From the NCBI GenBank assembly GCA_030837825.1, contig JAUQYB010000060.1, positions 1 through 30,273 of the forward strand: a stretch of 30,273 nucleotides of DNA. The letters are read 5' to 3'. Shown piece by piece: positions 22,560 through 30,273 of the stretch. Both the position numbers and the translations under genes were made by a program. The stretch comes from Albidovulum sp. (GTDB lineage Bacteria > Pseudomonadota > Alphaproteobacteria > Rhodobacterales > Rhodobacteraceae). Numbering within the stretch: the stretch's first letter is position 1; each line of letters opens with the position of its first letter. Below the pieces are notes generated by a model. The model saw only the letters and a program-made list of their open reading frames with translations. It made no database searches and was not told the DNA's origin.

Positions 22560-23564
22560 ATGCGGGTCTTGAGGGTGGTATCGGCCGCGATCCTGGCGGC
22601 TTTGACGGCGGGCATTCCGGCAGGGGCGCAGACGCCTGTGCAAATCGACGCGCCGAAGGAAGCGCCGCCCGCCGGCTTCACCGGCAACCAGTATGTCGAC
22701 AGCGCGGGCTGCGTCTTCATCCGCGCCGGCGTGGGCGGGCAGACGACCTGGGTGCCGCGCGTCAGCCGCGACCGCAAGCTGGTCTGCGGCTACCAGCCGA
22801 CCGTTGCGGCGGGGCCTGTCACGGCTGTGACGGAAACCGTTCCGGCAGAGCCCGCCGCCACGGCAGGGGGCGATGCGGTCGCCGCAGAGGCGGCGACAGA
22901 GTCGGCACCCGCGGCGAAGCCTGCCCCCGCGGCGAAGCCTGCAATTGCGAAGCCCGCTGCCGCGAAGCCAGCGGCGGTGCGGCGGCAGGCGACCGCGCCG
23001 GCCCGGAAGGGGCCTGTCCGGCTTGTCCGCAACGGGCCCGTCGCGCCCACGGCCACGCTCTGCCTTGAACGGATCGACACCGCGCAGCGCTACCTTCTCA
23101 GCGACGGCCGTCGCGTGACGCAGTGCGCCGCTCGCGCGCCGGAGGAACCCGTGGGCTATCTGAACGGGCTCGAAGTGCCGGGGCTCGAGGTCGCGCCGGG
23201 CGCGCCCTCGGCGGCCGAGACGCGGCGCGCGCTTCGGGCCGACCGGGGCGCCTATCGCGTGGTCTGGCAGAACGGCGAGACTGCCGCAGGTGCGGCGGCG
23301 CCCGCCGCCGAAGCCGCTCGTGAACCCGCAGCCGGGCCGGGGGGATATGTCCAGGTGGGCGTCTTCGCCGAGCCTGCGAACGCCGAGGCCGCCATCGCCC
23401 GGCTGAAGGCGCTGGGCCTGCCGGTGGCAAGCTCGACGGGCCGGATGGGGGGCCATGCCGTGAAGGCGATCCTGGCCGGCCCCTTCGCATCCGCCGCCGA
23501 TCTCGGCGCCGCCCTCGCCACCGCCCGGCGCGCGGGATACGCCGACGCCTACATCCGCGGCTGA
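22560..23564 (+). CDS. Secreted SPOR-domain protein
   Basis: An exported protein with a C-terminal SPOR domain, which binds denuded septal peptidoglycan. The 334 residues start with a signal peptide (about 1-23, cleavage after AGA). Then comes a segment with paired cysteines (C51 and C76, GCVFIR and VCGYQP), an alanine/proline/lysine linker with AAKPAP-like repeats (about 116-140), another cysteine-bearing region (LCLERIDTAQRYLL, VTQC), and the SPOR domain from about 260 (GGYVQVGVFAEPANAEAAIARL). The ATG at 22560 follows GAGGCGGAA; a TTG start at 22524 would spoil the signal. It likely acts in cell division or the cell wall. Confidence 0.85.
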   Translation: MRVLRVVSAAILAALTAGIPAGAQTPVQIDAPKEAPPAGFTGNQYVDSAGCVFIRAGVGGQTTWVPRVSRDRKLVCGYQPTVAAGPVTAVTETVPAEPAATAGGDAVAAEAATESAPAAKPAPAAKPAIAKPAAAKPAAVRRQATAPARKGPVRLVRNGPVAPTATLCLERIDTAQRYLLSDGRRVTQCAARAPEEPVGYLNGLEVPGLEVAPGAPSAAETRRALRADRGAYRVVWQNGETAAGAAAPAAEAAREPAAGPGGYVQVGVFAEPANAEAAIARLKALGLPVASSTGRMGGHAVKAILAGPFASAADLGAALATARRAGYADAYIRG

Positions 23565-23567
23565 CCG

Positions 23568-24593
23568 TCAGCCTCCGCAAATTCCCTGCAGGGCGACCCA
23601 GTCGGTGTCGTCGAGCACCGGGCGTTCCGGCGTGCGGTCGCGGAACGGGTCAGCCTCGATCAGCGGCAGCACGCTCTCTCCGCTCGGGTCGCGGGACCAG
23701 GCATAGGGGGAGGATCGCACGCCCGCCGAAGCGAACCGGTCGAGAAGGGCCTTGTCGGGCAGCGCCGGCGCGGGTTGCTGCAACGCCACCTCGCCGAAAC
23801 CGGCGACGGCCCGCTGCGGCAGGTCGCCGGTGGTGAGCAGGGTCAGCGTCGCCCGCAGCCCGGCATTGCCGAGAAGCGCCACCAGCGGATCGGCCTCGGC
23901 CACGCCGAGGTCCGCCGCCAGAACCTCGCCCGCGGCCACCTCGGGCGTGTCGGGCGCCTCCACCAGGCTGCGCGACAGCACGACGATCCCGCCCGGGAGC
24001 GCGACCGAACGGTCAACACCCTCGGGCACGACGAAAATCTCGCCCCCGGTCTCCGGGCCGAGAAGCCTGCCATGAAGCCGGGCCAGCGCCTCCTGGCCTT
24101 CGGCCGCGGCGCAGGGGATGCCGGTGAGCCGGGTCAGGTCGGCCAGCGCCATGCGCCCGATCTCCTGGCGTTTGGTGAAGGGAAGCGAGGCCGCCGTGTG
24201 CCGCACGAGCGCCCCGGGCATCCAGAAGACCAGCGCGCCCAGCACCGCGGCGAGTCCCGCGCCCAGAAGGATCGAGCGCAGCCTGCCGGGATGGGGCCGC
24301 CGCGCCTCGATCAGGCGGTGGACCTTGGCGATGGCCGCGACCATCGCCTCGTCGTCGATTTCCAGTTCCTCGTCGGCATCGGGGGCGGGGGCAAAACGGG
24401 CGGGAAGGGAAGACCCCGCAAGCCTGACGATCGCCGGCAGCGACCAGTGGGTCAGCGCGCGCCCGCTCTTCGTCTCGGCGATCACCAGCGTGGCGTCGCC
24501 GAAGGACACGATCACCTCGCGCCTCTGGCCCTCCGGGCCATCGCGCCAAAGGCCGGTGCATTCCAGCCGCTCGTATTCGTGAAGCGCCGTCAT
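23568..24593 (-). CDS. Membrane protein with degenerate M48-like domain, 341 aa
   Basis: Tentatively an M48-metallopeptidase relative that has lost its active site. The N-terminal 100 residues are soluble (ending REVIVSFGDATLVIAETKSG and a WSLPAI segment). One membrane helix lies at about 105-127. The C-terminal part contains ALPGGIVVLSRSLVE (198-212), which parallels the strand-turn-helix before the M48 zinc site. Where HExxH is expected there is EVLAADL (223-229), with no histidine pair. The ATG at 24593 has only a weak ribosome site; a longer form reaching 24653 overlaps nothing and is less likely. It is convergent with the SPOR gene, three bases between stops. It could be an unrelated fold. 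Confidence 0.6.
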   Translation of the reverse strand: MTALHEYERLECTGLWRDGPEGQRREVIVSFGDATLVIAETKSGRALTHWSLPAIVRLAGSSLPARFAPAPDADEELEIDDEAMVAAIAKVHRLIEARRPHPGRLRSILLGAGLAAVLGALVFWMPGALVRHTAASLPFTKRQEIGRMALADLTRLTGIPCAAAEGQEALARLHGRLLGPETGGEIFVVPEGVDRSVALPGGIVVLSRSLVEAPDTPEVAAGEVLAADLGVAEADPLVALLGNAGLRATLTLLTTGDLPQRAVAGFGEVALQQPAPALPDKALLDRFASAGVRSSPYAWSRDPSGESVLPLIEADPFRDRTPERPVLDDTDWVALQGICGG

Positions 24594-24693
24594 CGGCGGC
24601 GGGCCTGCTCTCTGCCTCTGGTGGCCCGACGATACCGGATGCAGCCCCGCCAAACAATCCGGCCCGTCAGGGCGATCCGTTCGGCGGCCGGCG

Positions 24694-26319
24694 TCAGATC
24701 ATCTTCGCCACGGCGCGCAGCTCGAATTTCTGGATCTTGCCGGTGGAGGTCTTGGGCAGGTCGCAGAAGACCACATGTTTCGGCGTCTTGAAACCGGCGA
24801 GGCGCGCGCGGGCGAAGGCGATCAACTCCGCTTCCGTGGTGGTCTGCCCCTCCTTCAGCTCGACAAAGGCACAGGGCACCTCGCCCCATTTGTCGTCGGG
24901 CTTGGCGACCACGGCGCAGAGCGACACCGCCGGGTGGTGCATCAGCGCCCCCTCCACCTCGACCGAAGAGACGTTCTCGCCGCCCGAGATGATGATGTCC
25001 TTCGAGCGGTCGGTGATCTTGATGTAGCCGTCCTCGTGCAGGAAGGCGATGTCGCCCGACCGGAACCAGCCGCCGCGGAAGGCCTCGGCGGTGGCTGCGG
25101 GGTTGCGGTAGTAGCCCTTCATCACCGCATTGCCGCGGATGAAGATCTCGCCCGGGGTCCGCCCGTCGCGCGGCACCGGCGCGCCGTCGTCGCGGCGCAC
25201 GGTGATGTCCTCCATCATCGGCATGGCGACGCCGGTGCGGGCCTTGACCGCGGCACGCTCGGCCTCGGGAAGGCCGTCCCAGTCGGCGCGCCAGAGGCAT
25301 TCGGTGACATGGCCGAAGGTCTCGGTCAGGCCGTAGACCTGGGTGACGTTGAAGCCGAGGGGCTCGATCGCCGCCAGCGTCGCGGCCGGGGGCGGCGCGC
25401 CGGCGGTGAAGACCTCGACGACATGGTCGAACCGGCGCCGGTCCTCTGCCTTCGCGTTGATGATGGTGTTGAGCACGATCGGCGCGCCGCCGAAATGGGT
25501 GACGCCTTCCTCGGCGATGGCGGCGTAGATCGCCTTCGCGGTGATGTCGCGGCAGCAGACGACGGTGCCGCCCAAGAGCGGGATCATCCAGGTGTGGCAC
25601 CAGCCGTTGCAGTGGAAGAGCGGCACGATCGTCAGGTAGACCGGGTGCAGCACCATCCGCCAGCTCACCACCGTGCCCATCGTCATCAGATGGGCGCCGC
25701 GGTGGTGGTAGACCACGCCCTTCGGCCGCCCCGTGGTGCCCGAGGTGTAGTTGAGCGCGATCGATTCCCATTCGTCCGCCGGCATGATCCAGGGCGCGTC
25801 GGGGTCGCCCTCGGCCAGGAGATCCTCGTATTCCAGATAGTGCCCCGATGCGGCGATCCCGGCCTCCGGATCGGCCACCTCGACGATCTGCGGCGCCGGG
25901 CCCGTCATCGCCTTGATCGCCGCTTCGGCGAGGGGCACGAAGGCCGCATCGACCAGCACCATCTTCGCGCCGCCGTGGCCGAAGATGTAGCCGACCGTGT
26001 CGGGATCGAGCCGCGTGTTGATGGTGTTGAGCACCGCGCCCGCGGCCGGCACCCCGAAATGCGCCTCGGCCTGCGCCGGCAGGTTCGGCAGGATCGTCGC
26101 CACCACGTCGCCCGGGGCGATCCCCCTGCGGGCGAGCGCCGAGGCGAGCCGGCCGACCCGGGCATGGTATTCGGCGTAGCTCCGCCGCGTCCGCCCGTAG
26201 ACCAGCGCCGTGCGCCCGGCAAAGAGATCGGCCGCCCGGGCGAGATGCGACAAGGGCGTGAGGGGCACGAAATTCGCGCGGTTCTTCTCCAGTCCGGTCT
26301 CGTCCGGCAGCCAGCCCAT
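24694..26319 (-). CDS. AMP-forming acyl-CoA synthetase, 541 aa
   Basis: Activates a carboxylic acid to its CoA thioester through an adenylate. YTSGTTGRPKG (191-201) is the P-loop, with PLFHCNGW and VYGLTETFGH following, then SGDIAFLHEDGYIKITDRSKD and the C-terminal catalytic lysine K528 in LPKTSTGK. Length and motifs fit the medium-chain/AlkK- and DmdB-like group common in Rhodobacterales. Substrates could be medium-chain fatty acids or methylmercaptopropionate; sequence alone does not decide. The ATG at 26319 has GGGGAGGAG upstream. It is divergent from the EamA transporter. Confidence 0.9.
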   Translation of the reverse strand: MGWLPDETGLEKNRANFVPLTPLSHLARAADLFAGRTALVYGRTRRSYAEYHARVGRLASALARRGIAPGDVVATILPNLPAQAEAHFGVPAAGAVLNTINTRLDPDTVGYIFGHGGAKMVLVDAAFVPLAEAAIKAMTGPAPQIVEVADPEAGIAASGHYLEYEDLLAEGDPDAPWIMPADEWESIALNYTSGTTGRPKGVVYHHRGAHLMTMGTVVSWRMVLHPVYLTIVPLFHCNGWCHTWMIPLLGGTVVCCRDITAKAIYAAIAEEGVTHFGGAPIVLNTIINAKAEDRRRFDHVVEVFTAGAPPPAATLAAIEPLGFNVTQVYGLTETFGHVTECLWRADWDGLPEAERAAVKARTGVAMPMMEDITVRRDDGAPVPRDGRTPGEIFIRGNAVMKGYYRNPAATAEAFRGGWFRSGDIAFLHEDGYIKITDRSKDIIISGGENVSSVEVEGALMHHPAVSLCAVVAKPDDKWGEVPCAFVELKEGQTTTEAELIAFARARLAGFKTPKHVVFCDLPKTSTGKIQKFELRAVAKMI

Positions 26320-26412
26320 GATCTCCTCCCCTCGGCGAAAGGTCGCTATTGGACGCGCATTGTTACCGATGCCCCGCTTTATGGGAATGAGCAAGCGACA
26401 CCCGGTGAGACG

Positions 26413-27348
26413 ATGACGACCACTGCCGATCCTGTTCACGAAACCCGGACCGTCGCCGCGGCGGGCCTCATCTTCGTCTATGCGATGGTGATCGGCTTCA
26501 CCGACAACTTCGTCCGCGTGATCGCCAACGACGGCGGGCTCTGGCAGTTCCATGCGACGCGGATGGTGATGGCCATCGCGCTCCTTGCCGCGGCGGCACC
26601 GTTCCTCGGGCTCGACCTGCGCCCGCGCCGCCCCGGCGCCGTCGCCGTTCGAAGCGCCCTGCACGGAACCGCGATGATCATCTATTTCGGCTGCCTCGCG
26701 TTCCTGCCGGTGGCGACGGTGGCGGCCGGGCTCTTCACCGCGCCGATCTTCACGCTGCTGATCTCGCGCTTCGCCTATGGCCAGCGGATCGGGCCGGTCC
26801 GCATCCTCGCCGTCGCGATCGGGTTTCTCGGCGTGCTACTGGTCCTGCGGCCGGGCCATGCCAGCGCCTTCGGGCCGGCGACCTTCCTTCCCGCGGCGGC
26901 GGGGGCGCTCTATGCCCTCGGCAACATCGCCACGCGGACCTGGTGCGCGGGCGAGCGGGCCGAGGTCATGCTCGCAGGGTTCTTCGTCGCGCTCGGAACC
27001 TTCGGCCTTCTCGGCATGGGTGCGCTCGCCCTCTGGCAGCCCGCCGTGCCCGAGGGGCAGGAAGGCTTCGTCCTGCGCGGCATGGTCTGGCCCACCGGCC
27101 GCTTCCTGTTCTGGACCTTCGTGCAGGCGGCCGGATCGCTCGTCGCCGTCGGCATGATGATTCGCGCCTACCAGGTGGCGGATGCGGGCCGGGTCGCGAT
27201 CCTCGAATACGTGATCCTGCCCGCCTCGGCCTTCTGGACCTGGGTGATCTGGGGCGAGACGCTGGGGCCCGTCGCGATCGCCGGCATCTTCCTGATCTTC
27301 GCCGCGGGCCTGATCATCACGCTGCGCGGGCGCCAGGGGCCGGGATGA
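26413..27348 (+). CDS. EamA/DMT-family transporter
   Basis: An inner-membrane permease of the drug/metabolite transporter superfamily, 311 residues with about ten predicted helices in two EamA halves (about 15-140 and 155-300). Typical features are FHATRMVMAIALL in helix 2, a helix-breaking FLPVATVAAGLFTAPIF near helix 4 and AILEYVILPASAFWTWVIWGE in the second half. The ATG at 26413 gives a short cytoplasmic lead. The substrate is unknown; relatives export amino acids or small metabolites. Its stop overlaps the sulfotransferase ATG (ATGA), so the two are translationally coupled. Confidence 0.9.
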   Translation: MTTTADPVHETRTVAAAGLIFVYAMVIGFTDNFVRVIANDGGLWQFHATRMVMAIALLAAAAPFLGLDLRPRRPGAVAVRSALHGTAMIIYFGCLAFLPVATVAAGLFTAPIFTLLISRFAYGQRIGPVRILAVAIGFLGVLLVLRPGHASAFGPATFLPAAAGALYALGNIATRTWCAGERAEVMLAGFFVALGTFGLLGMGALALWQPAVPEGQEGFVLRGMVWPTGRFLFWTFVQAAGSLVAVGMMIRAYQVADAGRVAILEYVILPASAFWTWVIWGETLGPVAIAGIFLIFAAGLIITLRGRQGPG

Positions 27349-28001
27349 TCCTGTCGCGGGCGCGCCGCTACATCTTCATCCACATCCCCAAGACCGGCGG
27401 CACCGCGCTGACGCTGGCGCTCGAGGCGCGGGCGGCGCGCGACGACGTGATCCTTTCGGACACGCCCAAGGGCCGGGCGCGGCGGCGGCGCGCCGGTGGG
27501 GTGGCGGCCGCGGGGCGGCTGTGGAAGCATTCGACGCTTGCCGAGATCCGCGGCCTTGCCAGCGACGCGGAGATCGAAGGCTTCTTCACCTTCACGCTCG
27601 TCCGCAACCCCTGGGACCGGATGGTCAGCTACTACCACTGGCTGCGCGGCCAGCGCTTCGCCCACCCGGCGGTGGCGCTCGCTCAGGCGACCGACTTCGC
27701 GGGCTTCCTCGCCGCGCCGCAGACACAGGCGGCGCTCGCCGGGCATCCCTATGCCAGCTACGTCACCACCGCGGGCGGGAAGGAACGCTGCGACCTCTTC
27801 CTGCGACTCGAGCATCTCCGCGCCGATGCCGCCGCGCTCGAGGCGCATCTCGGCTTCCGCCTGCCGCCCTTGCCTCTCGTCAACGCCTCGGATCGCGCCC
27901 GCGACTGGCGGGGCTACTACACCGACGAAGGGGCCGGGACGGTGGCCGAAACCTGCGCCGCCGACATCGCCCGCTTCGGCTACCGCTTCGACCCCGGCTA
28001 G
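27345..28001 (+). CDS. Sulfotransferase-family protein, 218 aa
   Basis: A PAPS-dependent sulfotransferase-like protein. The 5'-phosphosulfate loop is IPKTGGT (14-20) and the 3'-phosphate motif is RNPWDRMVSYY (87-97), both intact. A basic stretch (KGRARRRRAGG, about 42-52) follows the first loop. It is short, at the lower end for bacterial members. The ATG at 27345 overlaps the transporter stop by four bases. The acceptor (glycan, lipid or small molecule) is unknown. Coupling to a DMT permease suggests the pair handle one exported compound, which is inference. Confidence 0.85.
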   Translation: MILSRARRYIFIHIPKTGGTALTLALEARAARDDVILSDTPKGRARRRRAGGVAAAGRLWKHSTLAEIRGLASDAEIEGFFTFTLVRNPWDRMVSYYHWLRGQRFAHPAVALAQATDFAGFLAAPQTQAALAGHPYASYVTTAGGKERCDLFLRLEHLRADAAALEAHLGFRLPPLPLVNASDRARDWRGYYTDEGAGTVAETCAADIARFGYRFDPG

Positions 28002-28032
28002 CATCTTCCGTTTCCAAATATCCCGCGGGGGT

Positions 28033-28053
28033 CCGGGGGCGCGAAGCCCCCGG
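28033..28053. terminator. Bidirectional hairpin between sulfotransferase and hydratase/dehydrogenase
   Basis: A perfect 8-bp stem CCGGGGGC (28033-28040) and GCCCCCGG (28046-28053) with a GCGAA loop, in the 73-base gap between convergent genes. Similar GGGGTCCGGGGGC elements are frequent intergenic sequences in Rhodobacterales. There is no T run, so termination is inferred from position and stem stability. Confidence 0.55.
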
Positions 28054-28074
28054 GAGCGCCGCCGGAGCCTGCCC

Positions 28075-30273
28075 TCAGGCCGCCTTCGCGCCCGCCCCGA
28101 AGCGGCCGTAGAAGCTCTGTCCCTTTGCCGCCATCTCCACCAGAAGCTTCGGCGCGGCGAAGCGTGCGCCCTTCGCGGCGAGGCGACCGCAGATCGCCAC
28201 AGCCTGCCCGGCGCCGATGATGTCGAGCCACGAGAACGGCCCCCCGGACCAGGGCGCGAAGCCCCAGCCGAGGATCGCCCCCACGTCGCCCTCGCGGATG
28301 TCCTCCAGAACGCCCTCCTCCAGCGCCCGCACCGCCTCCAGCGCCTGCACCATGATCAGCCGCTGCTGCACCTCGGTCAGGTCGGGTTGTGCCTCCGCCA
28401 CCGGCCAGAGGTCCGCGAGCCCGTCCCAGAGGCCAAGCCGCCCGCCCCTGTCGTCATAGGCGTAGAAGCCCGCATTGGCCTTGCGCCCAAGACGCCCCTT
28501 GTCCGCCATCGCGAAGAGGACCGCATCGACCGCCCCGTCGGGATAGGCCGCGCCCATCGCCGCCTTCGTCGCCCTGGCGATCTTCACGCCGAGGTCGATC
28601 GAGGTCTCGTCCACCAGTTGCAGCGGCCCGACCGGAAAGCCGAGAAGCTTCGCCGCGTTCTCGATCAGCGCCGGCTCCACGCCTTCGGCCACCATGCGCA
28701 GCCCCTCGTTGATGTAGGGGATGATGCAGCGGTTGGCATAGAAGAAGCGGGCGTCGTTGACGACGATCGGCGTCTTCCTGATCTGGCGCACGAAATCCAG
28801 CGCCTTGGCCACCGCCACCGCGCCGGTCTCACGGCCCTTGATGATCTCGACCAGCATCATCTTGTCGACGGGCGAGAAGAAATGGATGCCGATGAACTGA
28901 TCGGGCCGCTTCGAGGCCTTGGCGAGATCGCTGATCGGAAGGGTCGAGGTGTTGGTGGCGAAGATCGCCCCTTCGGGGATCACTGCCTCGGCCTTCGCGG
29001 TCACCCCGGCCTTGACCTTCATGTCCTCGAACACCGCCTCGACCACGAGGTCCGATCCCGCGAGCGCGCCGTAGTCGGTGGTGGCGGTGATGCGGCCGAG
29101 CACCTCGGCCTTCTTCTCCGCCGTCACCTTGCCGCGCTTCATCCCCTTGTCGAGAAGCTCTGCGGCATGGGCCTTGCCCCTGTCCGCCGCCTCCTGTGTG
29201 GCGTCGATCAGCACCACCTCGATCCCGGCACTCGCGGCGACATGGGCGATGCCCGCGCCCATCATCCCGGCGCCGAGGACGCCGAGCTTCCGCACCGTCT
29301 GGTCGGGAACCTTCGGCCGGTTCGCGCCCTTCTCCAACGCCTCCTTGTTGAGGAAGAGCGACCGGATCATCGCCGAGGAGGAGGGGTCCATCAGCACGGA
29401 GGTGAACCAGCGCGCCTCGATCCTGAGCGCGGTGTCGAAGGGCACCAGCGCGCCCTCGTAGACCGCCGAGAGGAGCGCCTTCGCCGCCGGATAGACGCCT
29501 TGGGTCTTGCCCAGCACCATCGCGTTGGCGCCGACAAAGGTCATGAAGCCCGCCGGATGGTAGGGTGCGCCACCCGGCATCTTCCAGCCCTTCTGGTCCC
29601 AGGGCTTGACGATCTCGGCATCGGTGGCGCTCAGCACCCATTCCCTCGCGCGCTTCATCAGGTCTGCGGCCGCCACCACCTCGTCGACGAGGCCGGCGGC
29701 CTTCGCCGCCTTCGGCTCCAGCATCTTGCCCTCCAGCAGCACCGGTGCCGCCGCCATCGCGCCGACCATGCGCGAATAGCGCGTGGTCCCGCCGCCGCCG
29801 GGGAAGAGGCCGACGAGAATCTCCGGCAGGCCGATCTTCGCCCTCGGATTGTCCGCCATGAACCGCCGGTGGCAGGCGAGGGCGATTTCCGTGCCGATCC
29901 CGGCGGCGGTGCCGGGGATGGCGCAGGCCACGGGCTTGCCCCCCTTCAGCGTCTTCGGGTCCATCCCGGCGCGCTCGAGCTTCCTGAGGATATGGTGGCC
30001 CGACATGGTGAAGTCGAAAAGCGCCTGCGCCGGGTCGTCGCCCGCCGCCTGGCGGATCGAGGCGAGCACGTTCAGGTCCATGCCCCCGGCGAAGTCCTTC
30101 TTGCCGGAGGTCACGACGATGCCCTTCACCGCAGGATCGGCCAGCGCCCGGTCGACCATCTCGCTCACGAGCGCGAAGCCTTCGCGGCTCATCACGTTCA
30201 TCGACTTGCCCGGCACGTCCCAGGTGATCGTGGCGACGCCGTCGGCATCCACGGCATAGGTGAAATCGGTCAT
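28075..30273 (-). CDS. fadJ: Fatty-acid oxidation protein: enoyl-CoA hydratase/3-hydroxyacyl-CoA dehydrogenase
   Basis: Two steps of beta-oxidation on one chain: hydration of trans-2-enoyl-CoA and NAD-linked oxidation of the 3-hydroxy product. The 732 residues match FadB/FadJ. The crotonase domain (1-200) has E129 (GIGTEI) and E151 (LPEIL) as the two catalytic glutamates, then GGGGTTRYSR. The dehydrogenase domain starts with GVLGAGMMGAG (331-341), followed by FATNTSTLPIS, HFFSPVDKM with the catalytic histidine, and NRCIIPYINEG. The ATG is the last three bases of the window (30273-30271), so its promoter and ribosome site lie outside. fadA is not visible; fadB would be an equally valid symbol. 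Confidence 0.95.
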   Translation of the reverse strand: MTDFTYAVDADGVATITWDVPGKSMNVMSREGFALVSEMVDRALADPAVKGIVVTSGKKDFAGGMDLNVLASIRQAAGDDPAQALFDFTMSGHHILRKLERAGMDPKTLKGGKPVACAIPGTAAGIGTEIALACHRRFMADNPRAKIGLPEILVGLFPGGGGTTRYSRMVGAMAAAPVLLEGKMLEPKAAKAAGLVDEVVAAADLMKRAREWVLSATDAEIVKPWDQKGWKMPGGAPYHPAGFMTFVGANAMVLGKTQGVYPAAKALLSAVYEGALVPFDTALRIEARWFTSVLMDPSSSAMIRSLFLNKEALEKGANRPKVPDQTVRKLGVLGAGMMGAGIAHVAASAGIEVVLIDATQEAADRGKAHAAELLDKGMKRGKVTAEKKAEVLGRITATTDYGALAGSDLVVEAVFEDMKVKAGVTAKAEAVIPEGAIFATNTSTLPISDLAKASKRPDQFIGIHFFSPVDKMMLVEIIKGRETGAVAVAKALDFVRQIRKTPIVVNDARFFYANRCIIPYINEGLRMVAEGVEPALIENAAKLLGFPVGPLQLVDETSIDLGVKIARATKAAMGAAYPDGAVDAVLFAMADKGRLGRKANAGFYAYDDRGGRLGLWDGLADLWPVAEAQPDLTEVQQRLIMVQALEAVRALEEGVLEDIREGDVGAILGWGFAPWSGGPFSWLDIIGAGQAVAICGRLAAKGARFAAPKLLVEMAAKGQSFYGRFGAGAKAA

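Noticed and set aside
1..30273. CRISPR array, insertion sequence, prophage or attachment site
   Set aside because: No regularly spaced repeats, transposase or integrase gene, or terminal inverted repeats were seen. The tandem repeats present are short and have no spacers.

Overview
The window is about 30 kb of very GC-rich DNA (roughly two thirds G+C) from an alphaproteobacterium. It is most likely a member of Rhodobacterales (Rhodobacteraceae/Paracoccaceae). That placement rests on the gene content (malic enzyme-phosphotransacetylase fusion, ChoX/BetI pair, propionyl-CoA synthetase, SPOR protein), on the short intergenic regions, and on candidate CtrA and FnrL-type sites. It is recognition from sequence, not a database match. 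No tRNA, rRNA, CRISPR array, insertion sequence or phage gene was seen.

Layout. (1) 1-2055: a choline/betaine locus with a minus-strand Zn alcohol dehydrogenase (cut by the window edge) and a ChoX-type periplasmic binding protein, divergent from a BetI-type repressor. The signal peptide of choX is out of frame with its body. (2) 2089-3888: lepA. (3) 4029-6578: a run of small genes, namely three lipoproteins (one entericidin-like), two tiny membrane or exported proteins, a DGC-domain cysteine-rich protein and a GYD-domain protein. This stretch also holds G-quadruplex motifs, 11- and 12-bp tandem repeats, a full CtrA box and an FNR-type box. (4) 6567-10126: an alpha/beta hydrolase, a small membrane protein, glyA and, divergently, nadK. 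(5) 10143-17653, all minus strand: maeB, prpE with a cluster of TTTGCA repeats upstream, then a sensorless hybrid histidine kinase translationally coupled to a sigma54-type response regulator.

(6) 17981-22493: a nucleoside salvage operon cdd-deoA-deoB-add-upp whose genes all overlap. Together they deaminate cytidine and adenosine, split pyrimidine deoxynucleosides, isomerise the pentose phosphate and recycle uracil to UMP. deoC, a purine nucleoside phosphorylase and a transporter are not in the window. (7) 22560-24593: a SPOR-domain secreted protein and, convergently, a membrane protein that looks like a metallopeptidase M48 fold without its zinc ligands. (8) 24694-28001: an acyl-CoA synthetase, divergent from an EamA transporter coupled to a sulfotransferase. 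(9) 28075-30273: the trifunctional-type enoyl-CoA hydratase/3-hydroxyacyl-CoA dehydrogenase of beta-oxidation, whose start codon is the last three bases of the window.

Most genes are core metabolism. The best candidates for something new are the small-envelope-protein block (4-6.6 kb), the sensorless kinase/sigma54 regulator pair, the repeat-rich prpE promoter, the degenerate M48-like protein and the choX frameshift.
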